From: Fusobacterium varium
Lineage (GTDB): Bacteria; Fusobacteriota; Fusobacteriia; Fusobacteriales; Fusobacteriaceae
DNA: 64,000 bases
Direction: 5' to 3'
NCBI GenBank assembly: GCA_002356455.1
Contig: AP017968.1
Location: forward strand, 1,054,001 to 1,118,000
Part shown: positions 55,804 through 63,137 of the stretch, piece by piece
Layout of the letters: the number at the start of each line of letters is the position of its first letter
Numbering within the stretch: position 1 is the first letter of the stretch
Position numbers and translations under genes: made by a program
Notes under the pieces: generated by a model
Told to the model about the DNA's origin: nothing
What the model saw: only the letters and a program-made list of their open reading frames with translations
The model's database searches: none

Positions 55804-56103
55804 TTGAAAAAGAAATTTGCGTTTATACTTATGGGAAATCATTATACTCCAGAGGTACATAAGGCTGTATTTGAAACTGAAAATCAAGTTACTTATATAT
55901 GTACTATAAAGAATTTTGATGAAATGGAAGATAAAATAAAATATCTTGTGGAAGAGGGAGTTGGAGCAATAGAACTATGTGGTGCTTTTGGAAAGGAAAA
56001 AGCAGATGAAGTAGTTAAAATGACAGGTAATAAAGTAGCAGTAGGTTATATTATACATGACCCATCTTTAGACCCTTTATTTAAGAAATTTTTTGGCAAT
56101 TAA
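55804..56103 (+). CDS. DUF6506 family protein
   Basis: A 99-residue protein, KKKFAFILMGNHYTPEVHKAVFET... with the motif GVGAIELCGAFGKEKADEVV and a C-terminal VGYIIHDPSLDPLF. I match it to the DUF6506 family, small cytoplasmic proteins of unknown function. AAGGAG lies 8 bases before the TTG at 55804; a GTG at 55795 overlaps that ribosome site. It starts 12 bases after the sigma-54 activator and must share its transcript, so it may be a signal-binding partner or an enzyme acting on the inducer. A terminator follows. Confidence 0.72.
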   Translation: MKKKFAFILMGNHYTPEVHKAVFETENQVTYICTIKNFDEMEDKIKYLVEEGVGAIELCGAFGKEKADEVVKMTGNKVAVGYIIHDPSLDPLFKKFFGN

Positions 56104-56130
56104 AATAAAAATGCAAATAAAAGCTTATTC

Positions 56131-56168
56131 AGCCTGGAAATTTTATAATTAAATTTCTGGGCTTTTCT
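56131..56168 (+). terminator. Terminator after the regulator and DUF6506 genes
   Basis: AGCCTGGAAATTT pairs with AAATTTCTGGGCT (two imperfect positions) around a 7-base loop, followed by a T-rich run. Confidence 0.8.
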
Positions 56169-56171
56169 TTT

Positions 56172-56230
56172 TCTGCTCAAATATGATTAAAAAATCAAAA
56201 ACTGGCATTAAATTGCTCAAATGTGAGCAA
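56172..56230 (+). promoter_or_regulatory. Upstream activator sites (dyads) for the sigma-54 activator
   Basis: TTGCTCAAATGTGAGCAA at 56213-56230 is an inverted repeat with 7-base half sites. A weaker copy of the same pattern, CTGCTCAAATATGATTA, starts about 41 bases upstream, roughly four helical turns. They lie about 160-210 bases before the predicted start of the -24/-12 promoter, the usual enhancer distance for NtrC-family activators. Confidence 0.65.
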
Positions 56231-56362
56231 TATATATAATTTATAATGAATTGAATCAGAATTTTTATTGTAAAAATAATACAAAAAATGAAAAAATGAA
56301 AAATAAGTTTTAAATTAATGACATATTTTATCTTTTTTGGGACACAAAAAAAATATTATTTG

Positions 56363-56380
56363 TTGGCATGGATATTGCTT
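56363..56380 (+). promoter_or_regulatory. Sigma-54 (-24/-12) promoter of the alanine dehydrogenase gene
   Basis: TTGGCATGGATATTGCTT matches the TGGCAC-N5-TTGCT consensus, with GG at 56365-56366 and GC at 56377-56378 at the correct 12-base offset. Transcription should begin near 56390, giving a leader of about 34 bases. Confidence 0.85.
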
Positions 56381-56423
56381 TATACTAAGGCATAAACAAA
56401 GCAACAAACCAAGGAGGATAAAA

Positions 56424-57590
56424 ATGAAAGTAGGATTATTAAAAGATATTAAGGATGGGGAATTCAGAACAATAATGACACCTAATGAGGCAGCAGAATT
56501 AGTTTCTCTGGGGGCTGAAGTATTCATAGAAACTGGAGCAGGAGCAGGAGCAAGTTTTGAGGATGAAGATTATGTAAAAGCAGGAGCAAAAATAGCAAAG
56601 GATATGAAAGAAATTTATGCAACTTGTGACTTTGTTACAAAAGTAAAAGAGCTGGAAGAATGTGAATTTGATCTTTTAAGAGAAGGGCAGATAATATTTA
56701 CTTGCCTTCATCCAGCAGCTTCAAAAGACGAAGTAGATGTTTTACTAAAATCAAAAGTTATAGCTTTTACTGCAGAGGATACTCACAGATATGGATCACC
56801 TAACTGTGAAATAGCTGGGAAATTAGGGCTTTTAAAAGGTGCTGAACATCTATTAAGAACTAATGGTGGATCTGGACAATTAATCTGTGGAGCAGGAGGA
56901 GCACCAGCAGCAAATATTCTTATTATTGGAGCTGGACTTGCAGGAACAGGTGCATTACAATTAGCTTACGGACTAGGAGCTAACATAACAGTTATGGATA
57001 TAAATGTAAAAATATTGAGAGATTTAATAGAGAAATATCCTGGAATCAATACAATGATATCTAACTCAGCAAATATAAAAGCTTTAATGCCTAATCTTGA
57101 TATGATAGTAAACTGTGTGAAATGGCCTAAACATAGAAAAGACCACCTGGTAACTAGAGAAATGCTTTCTATGATGAAAAAAGGTTCAGTAATAGTAGAT
57201 GTAAGTGCTGATGTTGGAGGAGCTATAGAAACTTATCATCATACTACTCATGAAAATCCAACATTTGTTGTAGATGGAATAGTACATTATGGAGTAGATA
57301 ATATACCAGGAGCAGCTTCAAAAACTACATCTATAGCTTATGCAGCAAGTGTTATAGAACATTTCAAATCAATAGTTCAAAATGGAGTAAAAGAAGCATG
57401 CAGACTTAATGGATATCTTAGAAGAAGTATGACTTCATATATGGGAGTACTTACACATGAAGAAACATCAGCTATCCAAGGAAGAGAATGGGTAACTCCA
57501 GAAGAGATGTTAGGATTAGAAGAAGGAACTTACAGCATAGCACCTAAAGCTACAAGTACTTCATCAAAACCTACAACTTGTAAAAAATAG
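56424..57590 (+). CDS. Alanine dehydrogenase family protein
   Basis: A 388-residue enzyme of the alanine dehydrogenase / transhydrogenase alpha family. Catalytic residues known from the family are kept: the arginine in GEFRTIMTP, the lysine in FVTKVKELE, the histidine in TCLHPAA and the aspartate in VSADVGG. The NAD-binding loop is IIGAGLAGTGAL. Several linking segments differ from Bacillus Ald, so another small amino acid could be the substrate. AAGGAGG precedes the ATG at 56424. A longer frame to 56337 would include the sigma-54 promoter and is rejected. Control by sigma-54 implies induction by an amino-acid or nitrogen signal. A terminator separates it from the GltS gene. Confidence 0.85.
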   Translation: MKVGLLKDIKDGEFRTIMTPNEAAELVSLGAEVFIETGAGAGASFEDEDYVKAGAKIAKDMKEIYATCDFVTKVKELEECEFDLLREGQIIFTCLHPAASKDEVDVLLKSKVIAFTAEDTHRYGSPNCEIAGKLGLLKGAEHLLRTNGGSGQLICGAGGAPAANILIIGAGLAGTGALQLAYGLGANITVMDINVKILRDLIEKYPGINTMISNSANIKALMPNLDMIVNCVKWPKHRKDHLVTREMLSMMKKGSVIVDVSADVGGAIETYHHTTHENPTFVVDGIVHYGVDNIPGAASKTTSIAYAASVIEHFKSIVQNGVKEACRLNGYLRRSMTSYMGVLTHEETSAIQGREWVTPEEMLGLEEGTYSIAPKATSTSSKPTTCKK

Positions 57591-57628
57591 CCAATCATAT
57601 ACTCAAACATAGATTGTACTTTAGAAGG

Positions 57629-57685
57629 ATGGATAAAGTAAGAAAAAAGCTAAGACCAGAGCATTTCACTTTATCCATTTTTTTC
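57629..57685 (+). terminator. Terminator after the alanine dehydrogenase gene
   Basis: ATGGATAAAGT (57629-57639) pairs perfectly with ACTTTATCCAT (57668-57678) across a 28-base loop and is followed by seven T residues. Confidence 0.72.
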
Positions 57686-57729
57686 TAAAAAGAAAGTAAA
57701 AGGGGAAAATTTTATTATAGGAGGTAATC

Positions 57730-59127
57730 ATGGATTTTAGCATTGAAGTGTTGTTTTTGGATTTAATGAAGGCAGCGGTACTTATTTTTTTAGGACATAT
57801 GTTGAGAAGTAAGGTTAAATTTTTACAAAACTTATATATACCATCAAGTTTAATAGCAGGGTTTATAGGGTTAGCATTAGGACCATATGGAATAAATATT
57901 CTTCGTTTTTCCAGTCATATGGGAAATTATACATCAGCATTTATGGTTATTGTTTTCTCAGCGATTGCTTATGGAAGTTTCTCTGTAGTCAAAGAAGAAA
58001 AAAGACTTGGAGAATTGAAAGAATCAAAGGGAGAAAGCTTAAAAAGAATACTTGCTTTATATGTTTATCGTTCTATTGCCTCAATATTGGTGTATATAGT
58101 GCCAATAGGGGTAGGTGTATATATTATTGATAAATTTATAATGAAACTTCCAGAAGGATTTACAATCCTTGTTGGAGGAGGATTTGTTGGAGGACATGGA
58201 ACTAATGCAGCATTTGGATCAGCTGTAACAGAAGCGACTGGTTGGACAGGAGCTACTGATGTTGGAATGACATTTGCTACTGTAGGTGTTCTTGTGGGCC
58301 TTATTGGTGGAATAATATTAATAAAAAATGCTACTAATAATAAATATACAAGTTTTGTAAATAGATTTGATGCTTTACCAGAGCAATTTAAAACTGGATG
58401 GATGCCAGAAAATAATGAACCAGAAATGGGAAAAGAAATGGTAAGTCCAATAGCTTTGGATCCACTGGCTTGGAGTTTTTTAATGATAATAATTCCAACT
58501 GGATTAGCTTATGCAACTATAAAATATATTAGAATATATCTTTCTACAATGCCTACATATTTATGGGCTTTTCTTATAGCAGTAGCTATGACACAGTTAT
58601 TAAAATATTCTGGAATTGGAAAACATGTAGATAAACGTTCTATTTCAAGAATAAGTGGAAGTGCAACTGATTTTCTTGTATTCTTTGGAGTAGCAGGAAT
58701 TAAAATAGAAATAGTTATGCAGTATGCAATGCCAATTATAGTTTTATCAGCTTTAGCTTTAGGAAGTTTATTGCTTTGTATGTACATAGTTGGACCTCGT
58801 TTGAATAATAAGTACTGGTTTGAGCGTTGTATATTTGTATATGGATATTGTACAGGAGTGTATGCAATAGGCCTGACTCTTTTAAGAATATGTGATCCAG
58901 AAGGAAAATCAAAAACTTTGGAAGATGCAGCAGTAACTTCTCCAATAGACTTTGTTGAATATTATACTTTGCTGTTAGGACCAATTTTATTAAGTACAGG
59001 AAGAGTAAATACTTTTATGACAGTTATGGTTATAACATTAGTAGTAAGTTTTGCAGCAGCATTTATATTAAAACTTTGGAATCCAGTACATAAGGAAAGA
59101 CTTAGTGATGCAGAATTAGAAATATAG
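57730..59127 (+). CDS. Sodium/glutamate symporter (GltS family)
   Basis: A 465-residue transporter with about eleven to thirteen membrane segments. It has the internal repeat typical of ESS/GltS proteins: ...IPSSLIAGFIGLALGPYG near the N terminus and the glycine-rich re-entrant loop GGGFVGGHGTNAAFGSAV in the first half, with a matching region in the second half. Members import glutamate with sodium. TAGGAGGTAAT precedes the ATG. It lies between the alanine dehydrogenase and glutamate dehydrogenase genes, which fits glutamate uptake for fermentation or for nitrogen supply. It is longer than E. coli GltS (about 400), with an inserted hydrophilic loop around residue 220-240. Confidence 0.88.
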   Translation: MDFSIEVLFLDLMKAAVLIFLGHMLRSKVKFLQNLYIPSSLIAGFIGLALGPYGINILRFSSHMGNYTSAFMVIVFSAIAYGSFSVVKEEKRLGELKESKGESLKRILALYVYRSIASILVYIVPIGVGVYIIDKFIMKLPEGFTILVGGGFVGGHGTNAAFGSAVTEATGWTGATDVGMTFATVGVLVGLIGGIILIKNATNNKYTSFVNRFDALPEQFKTGWMPENNEPEMGKEMVSPIALDPLAWSFLMIIIPTGLAYATIKYIRIYLSTMPTYLWAFLIAVAMTQLLKYSGIGKHVDKRSISRISGSATDFLVFFGVAGIKIEIVMQYAMPIIVLSALALGSLLLCMYIVGPRLNNKYWFERCIFVYGYCTGVYAIGLTLLRICDPEGKSKTLEDAAVTSPIDFVEYYTLLLGPILLSTGRVNTFMTVMVITLVVSFAAAFILKLWNPVHKERLSDAELEI

Positions 59128-59138
59128 ATGCAATTTTG

Positions 59139-59167
59139 AAGCATAGAATTTTTAAAATTCTATGCTT
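59139..59167 (+). terminator. Perfect hairpin after the GltS gene
   Basis: A 14-bp perfect inverted repeat, AAGCATAGAATTTT with its complement, starts 11 bases after the stop codon. The bases after it are A-rich rather than T-rich, so it may stabilise the mRNA end as much as terminate. Confidence 0.55.
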
Positions 59168-59187
59168 TAAAAAAATATTTTCATTTT

Positions 59188-59222
59188 TAAGAAATATGTA
59201 CTATAATATGATATATTTCTTA
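59188..59222 (+). promoter_or_regulatory. gdhA promoter region with symmetric operator-like repeat
   Basis: TATAAT at 59202-59207 is flanked by a 10-base inverted repeat, TAAGAAATAT (59188-59197) and ATATTTCTTA (59213-59222). A repressor bound here would cover the -10 box. The ribosome site AGGAGG follows at once. Confidence 0.45.
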
Positions 59223-59239
59223 ACACAAGGAGGAAACAT

Positions 59240-60589
59240 ATGGGAGTGTCAGCAAAAGAATATGTAGAAAAAGTAATTGAAAAAGTAAAAGCAAAAAATC
59301 AAGGGGAAAAGGAATTTGTACAAGCAGTAGAAGAAGTTCTAACTAGTTTGACTCCATTTATTGCAGAAAATCCTCAATATATTGAAAATAATATTTTAGA
59401 AAGAATAGTCGAACCGGAAAGACAGATAATATTTAGAGTTCCTTGGGAAGATGATAATGGGAAGATTCAAGTTAATAGAGGATTTAGAGTAGAATTTAAT
59501 GGTGTTATAGGACCATATAAAGGGGGACTTAGATTTCATCCTTCAGTAGCATTAGATTCTATGAAGTTTTTGGCTTTTGAGCAAACATTTAAAAACTCGT
59601 TAACTGGACTTCCAATAGGTGGAGGAAAGGGAGGAAGTGACTTTAATTCTACTGATAAATCAGATAGAGAAATAAAAAGATTCTGTGAAAGCTTTATGAC
59701 AGAACTTTATCGTCATATAGGACCAGATAAAGATGTTCCAGCTGGAGATATAGGTGTAAGTGGAAGAGAAATTGGATATCTTTTTGGACATTACAGAAGA
59801 ATAAAAGGTGCTTATGAGAATGGAGTGCTTACTGGAAAAAATCCAAATTATGGTGGAAGTAAGATAAGACCAGAAGCAACTGGATATGGAGTAACTTATT
59901 TTATTCAGGAAATGTTGAAAGACATGGGAGAATCTATCGAAGGAAAAACAGTTGCTATATCTGGATATGGAAATGTTGCATGGGGAGCTGCTAAAAAAAT
60001 GGCAGAACTTGGAGCAAAAGTTGTTACTATTTCTGGCTCTAAAGGATATGTATATGATCCTGATGGAATAAAAGGAGAAAAAGTAGAATACATGCTTGAA
60101 GTAAGAAGAAATAAAAATGTAACTTTAAAAGATTTTGCTGATAAATTTAATCTTGAATATTTTGAAGGTAAAAAACCTTGGGAAAGAAAAGTTGATATAG
60201 CTGTTCCATGTGCTATTCAAAATGAAATACTTCTTGAAGATGCTCAAAAAATAGTTGAAAATGGAGTAAAAATAGTTTGTGAAGGAGCTAATATGCCATG
60301 CAGTGCTGAAGCCATTGAACTGTTTGAAGAAAATGGAATTGGGTTTGGAGCTGCAAAAGCTGCCAATGCTGGAGGTGTTGCAGTATCTGCTTTAGAAATG
60401 TCTCAAAATAGTTTGAGATATCAATGGTCTGAGGAAGAAGTAGATAGCAAACTTCATGAAATAATGAAAGATATTTATAGAAAATCTAAAGAAATGAGCA
60501 TTTTATATAATGTAAGTTTAGCTAAAGGAGCAAATATAGCTGGATTTAAAAAAGTTGCAGATACTATGTTAATGCAAGGAAATTATTAA
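59240..60589 (+). CDS. gdhA: NADP-type glutamate dehydrogenase
   Basis: A 449-residue hexameric glutamate dehydrogenase of the 450-residue subfamily, which interconverts glutamate with 2-oxoglutarate and ammonia. Substrate-binding blocks are visible: GPYKGGLRFHPSV, and LPIGGGKGGSDFN with the catalytic lysine. PAGDIGVSGREIGYL supplies the catalytic aspartate, and the NAD(P) loop is VAISGYGNVAWGA. AAGGAGG precedes the ATG. Its own promoter lies just upstream. The neighbouring Nfn-like fusion enzyme could regenerate or consume the NADPH it uses. Coenzyme preference cannot be proven by eye; the length favours the NADP-type group. Confidence 0.93.
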   Translation: MGVSAKEYVEKVIEKVKAKNQGEKEFVQAVEEVLTSLTPFIAENPQYIENNILERIVEPERQIIFRVPWEDDNGKIQVNRGFRVEFNGVIGPYKGGLRFHPSVALDSMKFLAFEQTFKNSLTGLPIGGGKGGSDFNSTDKSDREIKRFCESFMTELYRHIGPDKDVPAGDIGVSGREIGYLFGHYRRIKGAYENGVLTGKNPNYGGSKIRPEATGYGVTYFIQEMLKDMGESIEGKTVAISGYGNVAWGAAKKMAELGAKVVTISGSKGYVYDPDGIKGEKVEYMLEVRRNKNVTLKDFADKFNLEYFEGKKPWERKVDIAVPCAIQNEILLEDAQKIVENGVKIVCEGANMPCSAEAIELFEENGIGFGAAKAANAGGVAVSALEMSQNSLRYQWSEEEVDSKLHEIMKDIYRKSKEMSILYNVSLAKGANIAGFKKVADTMLMQGNY

Positions 60590-60614
60590 TTAAAAATAGA
60601 ACAGAACTATGATG

Positions 60615-60643
60615 GAGAGCAGTTCATATGGATTGCTCTCTTA
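60615..60643 (+). terminator. Hairpin after gdhA
   Basis: GAGAGCAGT pairs with ATTGCTCTC (one G-T) around a short loop and is followed by TTATTG. It could limit read-through into the Nfn gene, 28 bases further on. Confidence 0.55.
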
Positions 60644-60670
60644 TTGTATAGATAAAATGGTGGTGAAATT

Positions 60671-62938
60671 ATGTATAAAATAGTAGAAAAGAAATGGCTT
60701 ACTCCAATAATCTGTTATATGGATATAGAGGCTCCTGATTTAGCTACAGCAGCTCTGCCAGGTCAGTTTCTTATCATTAAGACAGATGATAAAGGGGAAC
60801 GTATCCCTTTAACTATATGTGATTATGACAGAAAAAAAGGAACTGTGACTATTGTTTTTCAAGTACTGGGAGAGAGTACAAGAAAAATGGGAGAATTTGA
60901 AAAAGGAGAATATTTTGCTGATGTAGTAGGACCTCTTGGACAGCCAAGTGAACTTATTCACACAGATATAGAAGAATTGAAAAAGAAAAAATATCTTTTT
61001 GTAGCTGGAGGGGTTGGAACAGCTCCAGTATATCCACAAGTAAAGTGGATGAAGGAAAATGGAATAGATACAGATGTGGTAATTGGTACAAGGAGTAAGG
61101 ATACTTTAATATTTGAAGATGAAATGAAAGCTGTATCAGGAAATCTCTATATATGTACAGATGATGGGACATATGGGAGAAAGGGAATGGTTACAGATGT
61201 AATAGATGATCTTTTAAAAGAAGGCAGACATTATGATCATGCGATTATAATTGGTCCTATGATAATGATGAAATTTGCTTCTAAAAAATGCAGAGAAAAC
61301 AATATTTCAAATACTGTAAGTCTGAATCCTCTCATGGTTGATGGAACTGGAATGTGTGGCGCATGCAGAGTGACGATAGATGGAAAAGTAAAATTTGCCT
61401 GTGTAGATGGACCAGAATTTGATGGAGATAAGGTAAATTTTGATGAAGCTATGAGAAGACAGAATATGTATAAGACAGAAGAAGGAAGAAATATACTTTT
61501 GATAGAAGATGGAGAAACACATCATAATCCATCTTGTCCTAATCATGAGATAATAGTAGATAAAAAGAAAAGAGTACCTGTAAGAGAGCAGGAGCCTGAT
61601 ATAAGAAATAAAAATTTTGATGAAGTATGTTATGGATATAATATGGAAGAAGCTCAAGCAGAAGCTTCAAGATGCATTAACTGTAAAAATCCATTATGTG
61701 TACAAGGCTGTCCTGTCTCAATAGATATACCAGCTTTTATTCAAAAAATAAAAGAGGGAGACATGAAGGAAGCAGGAAAAATAATAGCAAAATATTCAAA
61801 TCTTCCAGCAGTATGTGGAAGAGTATGCCCTCAGGAAACTCAATGTGAAGGGAAATGTATATTGGGAATAAAAGGAGAACCAGTATCTATTGGAAAATTA
61901 GAAAGATTTGTAGGAGACTGGGTAATAGCCAATGGAATAGAATATGAGATAAAAGAAAAGAATAATAAAAAAGTTGCAGTTATAGGAGGAGGACCAGCAG
62001 GACTTACAGCAGCTGGAGATTTAGCTAAAATGGGGTATGATGTAACTATATATGAAGCACTTCATAAACTTGGAGGAGTGCTCAGCTATGGAATACCAGA
62101 GTTTAGACTGCCAAAAGAAAAAGTAGTTGATAAAGAGATAGAAAATCTATATAAACTTGGAGTAAAAGTAGTAACTAATGCAATAGTAGGACGAACTTTT
62201 ACAATAGATGAACTTTTAGATAGAAAAGGGTTTTCTGCTGTGTTTATAGGAAGTGGCGCAGGGCTTCCAAGATTTATGAATATACCAGGAGAAAACTATA
62301 ATGGAGTAATATCAGCAAATGAATTTTTAACAAGAGTAAACCTTATGGGAGCCAATAAATCTGATTATGCAACACCTATAAAAATAGGGAAGAGAGTAAT
62401 AGTAGTAGGCGGAGGAAATGTTGCTATGGATGCAGCGAGAACTGCTAAGAGACTTGGGGCAGATACAACTGTTGTATACAGAAGAGGAGAGGCAGAACTT
62501 CCAGCCAGAAGGGAAGAAGTAGAGCACGCAAAGGAAGAAGGAATTAAATTTCATTTCTTGGTATCGCCAATAGAAGTAATAGGAGATGAAAAAGGCTGGG
62601 TAAAAGAGATAAGATGTATAAGAATGGAATTGGGAGAACCAGATGAAAGCGGAAGAGCAAAATTTTCGCCAATAGAAAACAGTGAGTTCATAATAGAAGG
62701 GGAAACAGTGATAATGTCCCTAGGAACATCACCAAATCCTCTGATAGCCTCAACAACAGAGAATCTAAAAATAAACAGATGGAAGGGGATAGAAGCAGAT
62801 GAAGAGACAGGAAGAACATCAAGAGAAGGAGTATTTGCAGGAGGAGATGCAGTAACAGGAGCAGCAACAGTAATACTTGCAATGGAAGCAGGAAAAAAAG
62901 CAGCAGCTGAGATAGACAGATATTTAAAAATTAAATAA
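60671..62938 (+). CDS. Fused NfnA-NfnB: NADH-dependent ferredoxin:NADP oxidoreductase type flavoprotein
   Basis: A 755-residue fusion. Residues 1 to about 280 form a ferredoxin-NADP reductase-like subunit (FAD/NAD fold) ending with a [2Fe-2S] site in DGTGMCGACRVTIDGKVKFAC. Residues about 325-755 are the glutamate-synthase-small-subunit-like part, with two [4Fe-4S] cysteine groups (CINCKNPLCVQGCP and CGRVCPQETQCEGKC) and two nucleotide loops (VAVIGGGPAGLTAAGDLA and VIVVGGGNVAMDAARTAKRLG). In Nfn/Sud enzymes these two chains bifurcate electrons between NADH, ferredoxin and NADPH. Its place behind gdhA suggests supply or removal of NADPH for glutamate metabolism. Databases often label such proteins as dihydroorotate dehydrogenase/glutamate synthase fusions. 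GGTGG precedes the ATG; a terminator follows. Confidence 0.9.
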   Translation: MYKIVEKKWLTPIICYMDIEAPDLATAALPGQFLIIKTDDKGERIPLTICDYDRKKGTVTIVFQVLGESTRKMGEFEKGEYFADVVGPLGQPSELIHTDIEELKKKKYLFVAGGVGTAPVYPQVKWMKENGIDTDVVIGTRSKDTLIFEDEMKAVSGNLYICTDDGTYGRKGMVTDVIDDLLKEGRHYDHAIIIGPMIMMKFASKKCRENNISNTVSLNPLMVDGTGMCGACRVTIDGKVKFACVDGPEFDGDKVNFDEAMRRQNMYKTEEGRNILLIEDGETHHNPSCPNHEIIVDKKKRVPVREQEPDIRNKNFDEVCYGYNMEEAQAEASRCINCKNPLCVQGCPVSIDIPAFIQKIKEGDMKEAGKIIAKYSNLPAVCGRVCPQETQCEGKCILGIKGEPVSIGKLERFVGDWVIANGIEYEIKEKNNKKVAVIGGGPAGLTAAGDLAKMGYDVTIYEALHKLGGVLSYGIPEFRLPKEKVVDKEIENLYKLGVKVVTNAIVGRTFTIDELLDRKGFSAVFIGSGAGLPRFMNIPGENYNGVISANEFLTRVNLMGANKSDYATPIKIGKRVIVVGGGNVAMDAARTAKRLGADTTVVYRRGEAELPARREEVEHAKEEGIKFHFLVSPIEVIGDEKGWVKEIRCIRMELGEPDESGRAKFSPIENSEFIIEGETVIMSLGTSPNPLIASTTENLKINRWKGIEADEETGRTSREGVFAGGDAVTGAATVILAMEAGKKAAAEIDRYLKIK

Positions 62939-62949
62939 AAAAAAGAAAG

Positions 62950-63005
62950 AAGGATGACTAAAAACTAGAATTGTATTTCTACTTAAAAGTCATCCTTTTT
63001 TTATT
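62950..63005 (+). terminator. Terminator after the Nfn fusion gene
   Basis: AAGGATGACT (62950-62959) pairs perfectly with AGTCATCCTT (62988 onward... TTTTTTT tail) across a loop of about 28 bases. Confidence 0.72.
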
Positions 63006-63116
63006 TCTTAGGAAATTATAATTTGATAAATTTGTTGAAAAAATAAAAAATGTTAATTATTTTGTATTCATATTAGATATATTAATTGAATAAGATTAAA
63101 ATTGACAGCACAAAAA

Positions 63117-63135
63117 AGCTGAGTGTTAATCAGCT
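63117..63135. other. Short hairpin at the end of the IS91-like transposase gene
   Basis: AGCTGA-GTGTTAA-TCAGCT lies three bases beyond the transposase stop codon. It may be a terminator or part of the element's end; IS91-type elements have hairpins near their ori and ter ends rather than terminal inverted repeats. Confidence 0.4.
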
Positions 63136-63137
63136 AT

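Noticed and set aside
56203-56217. TGGCATTAAATTGCT as a sigma-54 promoter
   Set aside because: The spacing between the GG and GC doublets is one base short, and it overlaps the activator-type dyad. The correctly spaced match at 56363 lies closer to the gene.
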